From Pseudacidovorax sp. RU35E (GTDB taxonomy: Bacteria > Pseudomonadota > Gammaproteobacteria > Burkholderiales > Burkholderiaceae_C), in assembly GCF_900156165.1 (NCBI RefSeq), contig NZ_FTMY01000004.1, positions 372,001 through 436,000 of the forward strand: a stretch of DNA of 64,000 bases, read 5' to 3'. Numbering within the stretch: position 1 is the first letter of the stretch; each line of letters opens with the position of its first letter. The position numbers were made by a program, and so were the translations under genes. Shown one piece after another: positions 17,380 through 26,240 of this stretch. The notes beneath the pieces were generated by a model, which worked only from the letters and a program-made list of their open reading frames with translations, had not been told where the DNA came from and ran no database searches.

Positions 17380-18342
17380 ATGACAGCCCACACATCCCTT
17401 CTTCGCCGCTCGCTGCTGCTGGGCCTCGGTGCCCTCGCCTGCGGGCCGGCGCTGGCCCAGTCGCAGGCCATCAAGATCGTCGTGCCCTTCCCTCCGGGCG
17501 GCGTGACCGACGTGGCCGCCCGCGCGCTGGCCGAGCGCATGTCACGCCTGCTGGGCGAGACGCTGATCGTCGAGAACCGCCCCGGTGCCGGCTCACGCAT
17601 CGGCATCGATGCCGTGGCACGGGCGGCGCCGGACGGGCGCACGCTGCTGTTCACCAACACCAGCTACAGCATCCTGCCCATCGTCGATCCGACGGCGCGC
17701 TACGACCCGGCGCGGCTGCTGGCGCCCCTGGCGATGGCGGGCACCTACGGCCTGCCGGTGGTGGTGAGCAACAAGCTGCCGGTGACCGACCTGCAAGGAC
17801 TGATCGACTATGCCCGCAGCCACCCGGGCAAACTCAGCTACGGCAGCGCCGGCCAGGGCAGCGGCACCCACTTCGGCGGCGAGTATTTCAAGCTGCTGAC
17901 CGGAACGAACATGGTGCACGTGCCCTACAAGTCCACCGCGGCCGCGGCAGCCGACGTGGCGGCGGGCCTGCTGGACCTGACCTTCGATGCGGCGTCCAAG
18001 GCCTATGCGGACGCCGGCAAGGTGCGCATCATCGCGGTGACCGGTTCGCGGCGCGACCCGCGCCTGTCCAACGTGCCCACGGTGGCCGAGGCCGGGCTGC
18101 CCCGGTTCACGCTCGACTCCTGGGTCGGGCTGCTGGCGCCGCAGGGCCTGCCGCAACCGGCGATGGAGCGGCTGCAGCGGGCGGCGGCCACCGTCCTGGC
18201 CGATCCGGGCCTGCGCCGTACCCTGGAGGACCTGGGCCTCAATGCCGCCAGCGGCGAGCCGGGCCAGCTGGGCCGCGCCATCGCCGAGGACATGACGCTC
18301 TACCGGCGCATCGTGGCCGAGGCCAACATCCGGATCGAATGA
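17380..18342 (+). CDS. Bug/TctC-type periplasmic receptor (copy 3)
   Basis: 320 residues with the signal peptide LLRRSLLLGLGALACGPALAQ. The mature chain opens AIKIVVPFPPGGVTDVAARALAERM and carries ENRPGAGSRIGIDAVARAAPDGRTLL, both Bug-family signatures. It ends the plus-strand set with the DHDPS-like and aldehyde dehydrogenase genes, 47 bases after the latter, and is convergent with Bug copy 4. Probably captures the substrate of that small pathway in the periplasm. Confidence 0.9.
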   Translation: MTAHTSLLRRSLLLGLGALACGPALAQSQAIKIVVPFPPGGVTDVAARALAERMSRLLGETLIVENRPGAGSRIGIDAVARAAPDGRTLLFTNTSYSILPIVDPTARYDPARLLAPLAMAGTYGLPVVVSNKLPVTDLQGLIDYARSHPGKLSYGSAGQGSGTHFGGEYFKLLTGTNMVHVPYKSTAAAAADVAAGLLDLTFDAASKAYADAGKVRIIAVTGSRRDPRLSNVPTVAEAGLPRFTLDSWVGLLAPQGLPQPAMERLQRAAATVLADPGLRRTLEDLGLNAASGEPGQLGRAIAEDMTLYRRIVAEANIRIE

Positions 18343-18356
18343 GCGATGCCCAGGCT

Positions 18357-18387
18357 GCCCGGCCCTGCGCGTCGCCGCGCGCCGGGC
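18357..18387. terminator. GC-rich hairpin between convergent operons
   Basis: Arms GCCCGGC (18357-18363) and GCCGGGC (18381-18387), with further GCGC pairing inside the loop, in the 53-base gap between two convergent Bug genes. It lacks a clear T-tract on either strand, so termination is inferred mainly from position. Confidence 0.4.
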
Positions 18388-18395
18388 GCTGGCCG

Positions 18396-19379
18396 TCATT
18401 CGGCCGTGATGTGGTTGTCCTTGACCACCTTGGCCCAGGCGCGGGCGTCCTCGTCCAGGAACTTGCGGAAGGCCTCGGGGCCTTCGCCCACGGGCGTGAG
18501 GCCGTAGTCGACCAGCTTGGCGCGGAAGCCCGGGTCGGCCATCACCTTCTGCGAGGTGGCCAGCAGCGCCGCCTGCACGGCGTCCGGCGTGCCCTTGGGC
18601 ACGAAGATGCCGTGCCACGAGTCGCCGACGAAGCCGGGGTACAGCTCCGCGATGGCGGGTACGTCGGGCAGGCCCGCGATGCGCTGCGCGCTGGTCACGC
18701 CCAGGGCCCGCACCTTGCCGGCGCGCACCTGCGGAATGGCGCCGGTGCTGGCGTCCAGGGCCACGTCGATGCGGCCGGCGATGACGTCGGGCACGAACTG
18801 GTCCTTGTAGGGCACATGGGTCATCTTCAGGCCCGCCTGGTTCAGCCAGCGCGCCAGCGCCACGTGCGTGCCCTGGCCGATGCCGGCGCTGGCATAGCTG
18901 AGCGCATCGGGCCGGGCCTTGGCCTCGCGCACCAGGTCCTGCAGCGTGCGGTACTTCGAATCCACCGAGGTCACGAGCACATAGGGCACCGACAGGATGC
19001 GCGTGACGGGCACGAAGTCCTCGGCCTTGTACGGCAGCTTCCTGTAGACGTAGGGGTTGATCGAGAAGGTGTTGTTGACCGTCCAGAGCAGCGTGTAGCC
19101 GTCGGCCGGCGCATTGGCCACGGCTTGCGCGCCGATGATGGTGCTGGCGCCCGGGCGGTTCTCGACTACCACCGGCTGGCCGGTGAGGCGGGTGAAGCCC
19201 TCGCCCCACAGGCGCGCGATCACGTCGGGCGAGACACCCGGCGGAAAGGGCACGACCAGCTTGACGGCCTTGGCGGGATAGGGGGACTGGGCCAGTGCCG
19301 CGGTGGGCAGGCCGACGGCCAGAAGGGCTGCCGCTGCCAGGGCGCAGTACTGGCGGCGGGAAGGTGTGGAAAAGCGCAT
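18396..19379 (-). CDS. Bug/TctC-type periplasmic receptor (copy 4)
   Basis: 327 residues. The signal peptide contains SRRQYCALAAAALLAVGLPTAALAQ; the mature part opens YPAKAVKLVVPFPPGVSPDVIARLWG, where the usual GGxxD loop is GVSPD. ENRPGASTIIGAQAVANAPADGYTLL and THVPYKDQFVPDVIAG are further family marks. It is the last gene of the minus-strand operon that starts at 27274, 29 bases after Bug copy 5. Two receptors in tandem at the end of an operon suggest capture of related substrates. Confidence 0.9.
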   Translation of the reverse strand: MRFSTPSRRQYCALAAAALLAVGLPTAALAQSPYPAKAVKLVVPFPPGVSPDVIARLWGEGFTRLTGQPVVVENRPGASTIIGAQAVANAPADGYTLLWTVNNTFSINPYVYRKLPYKAEDFVPVTRILSVPYVLVTSVDSKYRTLQDLVREAKARPDALSYASAGIGQGTHVALARWLNQAGLKMTHVPYKDQFVPDVIAGRIDVALDASTGAIPQVRAGKVRALGVTSAQRIAGLPDVPAIAELYPGFVGDSWHGIFVPKGTPDAVQAALLATSQKVMADPGFRAKLVDYGLTPVGEGPEAFRKFLDEDARAWAKVVKDNHITAE

Positions 19380-19408
19380 GGGTTGTCTCGGATGATTGAA
19401 TGAAGGGC

Positions 19409-20398
19409 TCAGGCCTTGATGTCCAGCCGCTTCACCAGCGGCGGAAAGTCGGCCATGTCCTGCCGGATCAGCGCCTCGAAGGGCGCCGGGCCGCCACCGG
19501 CCAGCTCCCAGCCGTTGACCTGGGCGCGCGCCTTCATCTGGGTGTCGGCCAGGGCGGCGTCGAGAGCCGACGACAGCCGCGCGATGACGGCGGCCGGCGT
19601 GCCCTGCGGCACGGCCAGGCCGATCCAGAAAGAGGCGTCGAAGCGCGGAAAGCCGCTCTCGATCAGGGTGGGCACCTCGGCCATGGAGGACAGCCGCCTC
19701 AGGCCCGTCTGCGCCAGCGGCACGACGCTGCCGCCCTTGAGCGCCGGCTGCGCCGACGCGAAGTCCAGCAGCGCCAGCTGCACCTCGCCCGCCATCAGGC
19801 CGGTGATGAGCGGGCCGGAGCCTTTGTAGGGCACGTGCACGAGGTCGATGCCGGCCAGCGCCTTGAACTGCTCCAGGGCGATGTGGTTGGTGGCGCCGAT
19901 GCCCGCGCTGCCGTAGAAGAGCCGGCCTGGCTGGGCCTTGGCCGCGGCCACCAGCTCGCGCAGGCTGCGCCAGGGCGAGCGCGCGGGCGTGGACAGGATG
20001 CCGACCGCCCGCAGCGCCAAATCCACGGGCATGAGGTCGCGCGCGGGCTGCACGGTGGCGCCCTGCTGCACCAGCGGCGCAATGATGTGGTTGGAGCGCG
20101 AGGTGACCAGCACGGTGTAGCCGTCGGCCGGCGCGGCGGCCGCGGCGACCGTGCCGATCAGCCCCGCGGCGCCGGGCCGGTTGTCGATCACCAGCGGCTG
20201 GCCCAGGCTGGCGCGCATGCTCTCGGCCAGGAAGCGCGCCACGATGTCCGAGGGGCCGCCCGGCGGCTGGGGCACCACCAGCTTGATGGGGCGCTGCGGA
20301 TAGGCGCCCTCTTCCGCTGCGGCCGCGGCCGTGGGGAAGGCGAGCGGCAGGGCGAGGGGCGCGAGGCCGGCCAGGAAGTGGCGGCGGGTGGATGTCAT
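19409..20398 (-). CDS. Bug/TctC-type periplasmic receptor (copy 5)
   Basis: 329 residues. The leader STRRHFLAGLAPLALPLAFPTAAAA resembles a twin-arginine signal. The mature part opens YPQRPIKLVVPQPPGGPSDIVARFLAESM, with the Bug GGxxD loop, followed by DNRPGAAGLIGTVAAAAAPADGYTVL. Start at 20398 with an AAGGAGA site upstream. Located between the C-C-hydrolase-like enzyme and Bug copy 4 in the minus-strand operon. Confidence 0.9.
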   Translation of the reverse strand: MTSTRRHFLAGLAPLALPLAFPTAAAAAEEGAYPQRPIKLVVPQPPGGPSDIVARFLAESMRASLGQPLVIDNRPGAAGLIGTVAAAAAPADGYTVLVTSRSNHIIAPLVQQGATVQPARDLMPVDLALRAVGILSTPARSPWRSLRELVAAAKAQPGRLFYGSAGIGATNHIALEQFKALAGIDLVHVPYKGSGPLITGLMAGEVQLALLDFASAQPALKGGSVVPLAQTGLRRLSSMAEVPTLIESGFPRFDASFWIGLAVPQGTPAAVIARLSSALDAALADTQMKARAQVNGWELAGGGPAPFEALIRQDMADFPPLVKRLDIKA

Positions 20399-20424
20399 GG
20401 CGATGTCTCCTTGTCGTTCTGGCG

Positions 20425-21597
20425 TCAGCGTGCGGCGGCTGCTGCGGTGCGCCCGCCCAGCGTCTCGGCCACCCAGTCGGCGATGTAGGCGCCGGCATTG
20501 GCCGAGTTGTCGAAGCTGGAATGCTGGGCGCCGCCCTCGCGGTCGGTGAAGACCTTCAGCTCGCGCTTCGGGCTGTTCACCAGTTGCGCGTAGGTGCGTT
20601 CGGCCCACTTGAGCGGAATCTGCGAATCCTTCTGCCCGTGCGTGACCAGGAAGGGCACGCGGATCTTCTCGACCACGCCGTCCAGGTGCACCTGCTCGGC
20701 GATGCGCATGAAATCGTCCATGTCCTTCGCGCCCCAGACCCAGCGCACATGCTCCCAGTAGTGCGGCACGGGAAAGCTGCCTTCCTTTTCCAGCCTGCGC
20801 TTCTGCACGTCGCGCCAGTCGTGGTTGGCGCCCCAGACCACGCCGCAGGCAAAGCGCGGCTCGAAGGCGACGGCGCGCGGGCAGTAGTAGCCGCCCAGCG
20901 ACACGCCCTCGCAGCCGATGCGCTGCGGGTCGATGTCCTCGCGGGCCTGCAGCCAGTCGACCACGCGGCTGGCCCAGTGCTCGGCGTCGAAGCGGGCCGT
21001 CATGCCGTGCAGGCGCAGCGCTTCGCCGGTGCCGGGCTGGTCGAGCACCAGCGAGGAGACGCCGCGCTGCGCCAGCCATTGCGGCAGGCCCACGCGGTAC
21101 TTCATCTCCTTGGTCGAATCCAGGCCGTTGAGCTGCAGCAGCACCGGTGCGCGGCCCGCCACGCCCTGGGCGCGCACGTACAGCCCGGCCAGCACGCCGC
21201 CCTCGTAGGGAATCTCCACGCGCTCGCAGTTCTCGCCCGCCAGCGCGATGCCGCGGGCGAAGGTGTCCAGGAAGCGCCGGTACAGCGCGGCGCGCCCCTC
21301 CGCGCCGTGGGCCTGGAGCCGCTCGGCGGTGATCAGGTAGGTGGCCGCGCGGCCCAGCTTGTCGCCGGCCGAGATGAGGCGGCCGCGGGCCTCGTCCTCG
21401 GCCGCCAGTTCGCACAGCCGGTCGGCCATCGCCTCCCAGCTGTGGCGGAAGGCCAGCGTGGCCGCGGCATCGGGCTGGCGTGCCGCCTCCTGCAGCGGAG
21501 CGCACATGGCCTCGATCTCGCCGATGCGCGCGCCCATCTCGATGGCAAGGTCGACCGAGAGGTTCCAGACGTAGTTGGTGGGGAAGTACTTGAACAT
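20425..21597 (-). CDS. Alpha/beta hydrolase, DHPON-hydrolase/FrsA-like
   Basis: 390 residues. A helical N-terminal region (~1-120) precedes an alpha/beta-hydrolase domain with nucleophile motif GVSLGGYY (Ser ~229), an acid in THGQKDSQIP and a His in QHSSFDN near the C-terminus. Size and layout resemble 2,6-dihydroxypseudooxynicotine hydrolase and FrsA-like enzymes, which cut C-C bonds or esters. In the same operon as an FAH hydrolase, an SDR and three Bug receptors, it may split a diketo or acyl intermediate. Substrate unknown. Confidence 0.8.
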   Translation of the reverse strand: MFKYFPTNYVWNLSVDLAIEMGARIGEIEAMCAPLQEAARQPDAAATLAFRHSWEAMADRLCELAAEDEARGRLISAGDKLGRAATYLITAERLQAHGAEGRAALYRRFLDTFARGIALAGENCERVEIPYEGGVLAGLYVRAQGVAGRAPVLLQLNGLDSTKEMKYRVGLPQWLAQRGVSSLVLDQPGTGEALRLHGMTARFDAEHWASRVVDWLQAREDIDPQRIGCEGVSLGGYYCPRAVAFEPRFACGVVWGANHDWRDVQKRRLEKEGSFPVPHYWEHVRWVWGAKDMDDFMRIAEQVHLDGVVEKIRVPFLVTHGQKDSQIPLKWAERTYAQLVNSPKRELKVFTDREGGAQHSSFDNSANAGAYIADWVAETLGGRTAAAAAR

Positions 21598-21652
21598 GGT
21601 TGCCTGTCTCCGCCTTTTGAATGAGGTCTGCTGTAGGAATGGTCGGCGCGGG

Positions 21653-22444
21653 TCAGCTGCCGTCCGAGATGACCGTGCCGCCGTCCACCACCAGCGTCTG
21701 CCCGGTGATGAAGCCGCCGGCCGCCGAGGCCAGCATCACGGCCACGCCCGCCACCTCGTGCGGCTCGCCGACACGGCGCAGCGGCGTGGCGGCCAGGCGC
21801 CGGGCCATGAAGGCGGCGTTGGCCAGCAGGCCGTAGGCGAGCGGTGTACGGATCAGACCTGGGGCGATGGCGTTGACGCACACGCCGCGCGGACCCCACT
21901 CCACGGCCAGGTTGCGGGCCATCTGCGCCAGCGCGGCCTTGCTCAGACCGTAGAGCCCGATGGCGCCGTTGCCACGCAGCGCGGCGATGCTGGCCATCAG
22001 GACCACGCGGCCATGGCCCCGCGCGCCCATGGCCGGCACCAGCGCGGCGCACAGCGCGTGGGCACTGGCCAGGTTGACCTGGAACACGCGCGCCCAGTCC
22101 TGGGCCGGCACCGCGAGCAGCGGGCCGTCCGGGCCCTGCATGCCGGCATTGCAGACCAGCAGGTCGATGCGGCCGAAGGCGGCCTGGGCCTGTTCGGCCA
22201 GGGCGTGCACCTGCGCGGGCTCGGCCAGGTCGGCTGCCACGGTGTGCACGGCAGCGCCGAGCGACGCGCACTGGGCGGCCACCTCGTGCAGGCCGTCGCC
22301 CGCGCGGTCCGACAGCACCAGCCGCGCGCCGTGCTGCGCATAGGCGAGCGCGATGGCCCGGCCCAGGCCGCCGGCCGCGCCGGTGACCAGGGCCACCTGT
22401 CCGTCCAGCGCGAACAGGCCCGTCGCCTGCAACGCCTCACTCAA
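21653..22444 (-). CDS. Short-chain dehydrogenase/reductase
   Basis: 263 residues, classical SDR. Cofactor motif TGAAGGLG (~21-28), NAG motif (CNAG), catalytic Ser in LMASIAA and YGLSK (Tyr/Lys pair), and the C-terminal VVDGGTVIS. Members oxidise or reduce secondary alcohols with NAD(P). Its start overlaps the end of Bug copy 6 by eight bases, so it is coupled to the upstream gene. Likely oxidises a hydroxyl of the pathway substrate. Confidence 0.88.
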   Translation of the reverse strand: MSEALQATGLFALDGQVALVTGAAGGLGRAIALAYAQHGARLVLSDRAGDGLHEVAAQCASLGAAVHTVAADLAEPAQVHALAEQAQAAFGRIDLLVCNAGMQGPDGPLLAVPAQDWARVFQVNLASAHALCAALVPAMGARGHGRVVLMASIAALRGNGAIGLYGLSKAALAQMARNLAVEWGPRGVCVNAIAPGLIRTPLAYGLLANAAFMARRLAATPLRRVGEPHEVAGVAVMLASAAGGFITGQTLVVDGGTVISDGS

Positions 22445-23456
22445 GCTTCACCCCGACCTGTTGGATCACCTGGCCCCAGCGCGTGGTCTCGGTGCGGATG
22501 AGTTCGGCGAATTCGGCGCGCGAGCTGGGCGCGACGATCAGGCCCAGGTCGGTGTAGCGCTGCACCACGTCGGGCGCCGTCACGGCCTTGACCAGTTCGT
22601 CGTGCAGCCGGTTGGCGATGGGCTCGGGCGTGCCGGCACGCACGACCATGCCCGTCCAGCCGGGAATGTTGAGCGCGGGCATGCCCAGCTCGGCGATGGT
22701 GGGCACCTGCGGCAGCTGGGGCAGGCGCTTGTCGCTGCCCACCACGGCCAGGGCGCGGGCCTTGTTCTCGCGCACCAGCGGAATGGCGCTGGGCGACACG
22801 TCCAGCATGGCGTCGATGTGGCCGGCCATCAGGTCCTGCACCGCCGGGGCGCCGCCCTTGTAGGCCACATGCGTGAGGTTGCCCTTGATCTGCCCGCGCA
22901 GCATCTCCATCCAGATGTGCGGCTGGCTGCCCATGCCGTAGGAGCCGTAGTTCAGGCCCTTGCCGCCCGCCTGCGCTGCCTTGACGAAATCCTGGAAGGT
23001 CTGGAACGGGCTCGACGCAGGCACCAGCAGCACGGTGGGCGAGACCAGCAGCCGCGTCAGCGGCATGAAGTCCTTGAGCGTGTCGTAGCTCAGCTTGGGG
23101 TACAGCCCCGCGTTCATCGAGAAGGGACCGAGGTCGCCATAGAACAGCGTGTGGCCGTCTGCCGGCTGCTGCTTGACGAAGTTGGCGCCGATCTGGCCGC
23201 CGGCGCCGGGCCGGTTGTCGATGACGACCGGCTGGCCCAGGCTGGCCGACAGCTTCTGCGCCAGCATGCGCGACAGTGCATCGCCGAAGCCGCCGGCCGG
23301 ATAGGGCACCACCCAGGTGATGGGGCGCGAGGGAAAACCGGCCTGGGCACGGGCCGCGGTGCCGGCCAGGCCCAGCGGTGCAGCGGCCAGGGCGGCGGCG
23401 CCACGCAGCAGCGTGCGGCGGGTGGGATGGGCGAAGGGCGAGGTGGAATCGGTCAT
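22437..23456 (-). CDS. Bug/TctC-type periplasmic receptor (copy 6)
   Basis: 339 residues. Leader with TRRTLLRGAAALAAAPLGLAG, twin-arginine-like, ending ARAQ. The mature chain opens GFPSRPITWVVPYPAGGFGDALSRMLA, where the GGxxD loop is GGFGD; DNRPGAGGQIGANFVKQQPADGHTLF and THVAYKGGAPAVQDLMAG are also typical of the family. Sits between the epimerase and SDR genes of the minus-strand operon. Confidence 0.9.
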   Translation of the reverse strand: MTDSTSPFAHPTRRTLLRGAAALAAAPLGLAGTAARAQAGFPSRPITWVVPYPAGGFGDALSRMLAQKLSASLGQPVVIDNRPGAGGQIGANFVKQQPADGHTLFYGDLGPFSMNAGLYPKLSYDTLKDFMPLTRLLVSPTVLLVPASSPFQTFQDFVKAAQAGGKGLNYGSYGMGSQPHIWMEMLRGQIKGNLTHVAYKGGAPAVQDLMAGHIDAMLDVSPSAIPLVRENKARALAVVGSDKRLPQLPQVPTIAELGMPALNIPGWTGMVVRAGTPEPIANRLHDELVKAVTAPDVVQRYTDLGLIVAPSSRAEFAELIRTETTRWGQVIQQVGVKLE

Positions 23457-23483
23457 CGAAGCAGGTCTCCTGAATGGGTGAAG

Positions 23484-24449
23484 TCAAAACTCGGCGGCGT
23501 CGCCGGCCGGTGCGAGCGCCCGGCGCACCAGCGCCCGCGCGTCGCCGTCGTCGCGCAGGCCCAGGGCGCGGGGAATGCGGTCGTCCAGCGGCGGATAGCG
23601 GCCGAACACGGCCTCCACGTCCGGCTGCGGCGCATGGCGCACCAGGGCCTGGCCGTCCACGCCGAACTCGGCCGACAGCGCCTGCACGATGGCGTCCATC
23701 GACAGGTGCAGCACGGGCAGCGGCCAGGCGCGGGCCGGGTCGTCGCCGACCGGCATGGTGGCGGCGTGCACGAGGTTCCAGGCGCAGCGGCGCGCCGACA
23801 TCCACCAGGCCGTGGCCTGCGGCCCCACGGGCAGCGTGACCGGCTCGCCGGCCGCCAGCGCATGCAGCAGCTCGCTCATGAAGGCCGACACCAGGCCCGA
23901 TGGCGCACGTGGCCGGGCCACGATGCCGGGCAGGCGCAGCGCGCGGCCATCGAGCCGGCCGCGGCGGGAGAAGTCCGCCAGCAGCACCTCGCAGGCCAGC
24001 TTGTGGGCGCCGTAGGCCAGCGGTGGACGCAGGGGCGTGTGCGGCGTCACCACATCCGGCAGCGCGCTGCCGTAGACGGCGATGGTGCTGGCGTAGACCA
24101 CGACGGGCGGCGCCGAGCCGGCGCCGGCCGCGGCAAGGGTGTCGAACAGGTCCAGCGTGGTGTCGAGGTTGACGCGGCGGCTCAGCGCCGGGTCGGCCTC
24201 GGCCGCACCGCCGGGCACAGCCGCGAGGTGGAAGCACACGTCGGGTGCGAGGGCGGCGATGCGCGCCAGCACCTCGGCGCTGCCCAGGTCGCCCTCCACG
24301 GCGAGCACGCCGTCCGGCAGCATGCCCAGCCGCTGGTCGGCGGCGGCCAGGGTGTCGATGCGCTGGCCGCCGATCTGCCCCTGCCGGTGCAGCAGCGCGA
24401 GCACATGCGCGCCGATGAACCCACCGGCGCCGGTCACGAGCACTCTCAC
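23484..24449 (-). CDS. NAD-dependent epimerase/dehydratase, DenD-like
   Basis: 321 residues, extended SDR. The Rossmann motif TGAGGFIGAHV is at residues ~6-16, with catalytic Ser/Thr in YASTIAVYGS and Tyr/Lys in YGAHK. The pattern is close to D-erythronate dehydrogenase (DenD)-type enzymes of sugar-acid catabolism, though family assignment is from memory of motifs. Two bases separate it from the cyclase-family gene upstream. Likely acts on a hydroxy-acid or sugar-acid intermediate. Confidence 0.78.
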   Translation of the reverse strand: MRVLVTGAGGFIGAHVLALLHRQGQIGGQRIDTLAAADQRLGMLPDGVLAVEGDLGSAEVLARIAALAPDVCFHLAAVPGGAAEADPALSRRVNLDTTLDLFDTLAAAGAGSAPPVVVYASTIAVYGSALPDVVTPHTPLRPPLAYGAHKLACEVLLADFSRRGRLDGRALRLPGIVARPRAPSGLVSAFMSELLHALAAGEPVTLPVGPQATAWWMSARRCAWNLVHAATMPVGDDPARAWPLPVLHLSMDAIVQALSAEFGVDGQALVRHAPQPDVEAVFGRYPPLDDRIPRALGLRDDGDARALVRRALAPAGDAAEF

Positions 24450-24451
24450 GC

Positions 24452-25237
24452 TCAGTCCTCGAAGATGGCCACGGCCCGCGTCCAGCCCGCCGAGGCGCCG
24501 CGGATCTTGTGCGGGAAGCAGCAGAGGGTGAAGCCGTGGCCCGGCAGCGACTCCAGGTTGTGCAGCTTCTCCAGATGGCAGTAGCCGATGTCGCGGCCGG
24601 CCTTGTGGCCTTCCCAGATCAGCGAGGTGTCGCCGGTCTCGGCGATGCGCTGCGCGGTGTACGAGAAGGGCGCGTCCCAGCTCCAGGCGTCGGTGCCGGT
24701 CAGGCGCACGCCGCGCTCCAGCAGGTACATGGTCGCTTCATAGCCCATGCCGCAGCCGGTGTTGACGTAGTCGTTGTGGCCATAGCGGCTGCCGGCGCGG
24801 GTGTTGACCACCACGATGTCCAGCGGCTTCAGCACATGGCCGATGCGGGCGAGCTCCGCCTCCACTTCTGCCGCGCTCACCACATGGCCGTCGGGCAGGT
24901 GGCGGAAGTCCAGCTTCACGCCGGGGCGGAAGCACCAGTCCAGCGGAATCTGGTCGATGGTCATCGACGGCCGGGCGCCGCCGGCCTTGGCGTCCTGCGT
25001 GGCATGGAAGTGCCAGGGCGCGTCCAGGTGCGTGCCGCTGTGGGTGGTCAGCGTCACCCATTCAGCGGCGGCGGCCTGGCCCTCGGGATAGTCCTCGGCG
25101 CGCGTGCCGGGGATCAGCTGCAGGAACTCGGGCAGCGTGTCCTGGTGCGTCTGGTAGGTGATCTTCGGCGCCAGCGGCGGCGGATCGGAGAGCACATCGT
25201 TTTCGAGGTAGATCGATAGATCGACGAAGCGGGGCAT
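24452..25237 (-). CDS. Cyclase-family (kynurenine formamidase-like) hydrolase
   Basis: 261 residues. The metal-binding motif HSGTHLDAPWHF (~66-77) defines the Cyclase family, whose members include bacterial kynurenine formamidase and isatin hydrolase, metal-dependent amide or lactam/lactone hydrolases. ENDVLSDPP at the N-terminus and VNTRAGSRYGHNDYVNTGCGM are also conserved positions. Coding sits 13 bases after the FAH gene. It could open a ring or cleave an N-formyl or lactone group in the unknown pathway. Confidence 0.85.
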   Translation of the reverse strand: MPRFVDLSIYLENDVLSDPPPLAPKITYQTHQDTLPEFLQLIPGTRAEDYPEGQAAAAEWVTLTTHSGTHLDAPWHFHATQDAKAGGARPSMTIDQIPLDWCFRPGVKLDFRHLPDGHVVSAAEVEAELARIGHVLKPLDIVVVNTRAGSRYGHNDYVNTGCGMGYEATMYLLERGVRLTGTDAWSWDAPFSYTAQRIAETGDTSLIWEGHKAGRDIGYCHLEKLHNLESLPGHGFTLCCFPHKIRGASAGWTRAVAIFED

Positions 25238-25250
25238 GGCGGGGGCTCCT

Positions 25251-26240
25251 TCAGGCGGTGGGCGCCAGGGCCTGCACCACGCGCTGGTCGATGGCGCCGA
25301 AGACCGGTGCGCCCTGCCATTGCGCTTCCATGCGCACCCGCTCGCCGAAGTGCAGGAAGGGCGTGCGGCTGGCGCCGTGTTCGATCAGCTCCATGGCGCG
25401 CCGCTCGGCGATGCAGGCCGAGCCGCGCTGGCCGCCCGCGTTGGAGACCGTGCCCGAGCCCAAGATGGTCCCGGCCGTCAGGCGGCGCGTGAAGGCCGCA
25501 TGCGCGATCAGCTGGTCGAAGCCGAAGCTCATCTCGCCGCCGTTGGGATGGCCGAAGCGCTCGTCGCCGCGCATCACCGTCAGGTCCAGGTGCACCCGGC
25601 CGTCCCGCCAGGCCTCGCCGATCTCGTCGGGCGTGACGGCCACCGGCGCGAAGCTGGAAGAAGGCTTGGCCTGGAAGAAGCCGAAGCCGGTGCGCATCTC
25701 GCGCGGGCCGAAGCCGCGCAGGCTCACGTCGTTGATCTGCACCAGCAGGCGCACGTGGCGCAGCGCCAGTGCGGCGGGGCAGCCCAGCGGCACGTCGCCG
25801 ACGATCACGCCGAACTCGCCCTCGAAGTCGATGCCGTGGGCCTCGTCGGGCAGTGGCAGGTCGTCGTGCGGGCCCAGCAGGTCGTCGGAGCCGCCCTGGT
25901 ACATCAGCGGGATGCGGTCCGAATCCGGCGCGGGCTCGATGTTGAAGGCCTTCTCCATCAGCCGGCCGTGGTTGAGGAAGGCCGAGCCGTCGCACCACTG
26001 CGGCGCGCGCGGCAGCGGCGCGCCGGCCTGCGCCGGGTCGAAGGCGAAGGCGCCTTCGGCCTGGCCGGCGTTGAGCTGTGCATACAGCGCCAGCAGCGGC
26101 GCCTCGGCCTCGTGCCAGCGCTCCAGCGCGTCGAGCAGGGTGGGCGCGATGGCCGTGGCGTCGACGGCCTGCCGCAGGTCGCGCGAGACGACGACCAGCC
26201 GGCCGTCCTTGCGGCCGTTCTTGAGGGTGGCGAGTTTCAT
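25251..26240 (-). CDS. Fumarylacetoacetate hydrolase (FAH) family protein
   Basis: 329 residues. Start at 26240, overlapping the SMP-30 gene by four bases. FAH fold with acidic metal ligands in DFEGEFGVIVGD and the downstream INDVSLR, then GSGTVSN and LIEHG motifs. The short N-terminal domain (LATLKNGRKDGRLVVVSRD) is typical of the fumarylacetoacetase-type members. These Mg-dependent enzymes hydrolyse C-C bonds in diketo acids or act as hydratases and decarboxylases. Probably performs a late cleavage in the same operon. Confidence 0.88.
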   Translation of the reverse strand: MKLATLKNGRKDGRLVVVSRDLRQAVDATAIAPTLLDALERWHEAEAPLLALYAQLNAGQAEGAFAFDPAQAGAPLPRAPQWCDGSAFLNHGRLMEKAFNIEPAPDSDRIPLMYQGGSDDLLGPHDDLPLPDEAHGIDFEGEFGVIVGDVPLGCPAALALRHVRLLVQINDVSLRGFGPREMRTGFGFFQAKPSSSFAPVAVTPDEIGEAWRDGRVHLDLTVMRGDERFGHPNGGEMSFGFDQLIAHAAFTRRLTAGTILGSGTVSNAGGQRGSACIAERRAMELIEHGASRTPFLHFGERVRMEAQWQGAPVFGAIDQRVVQALAPTA

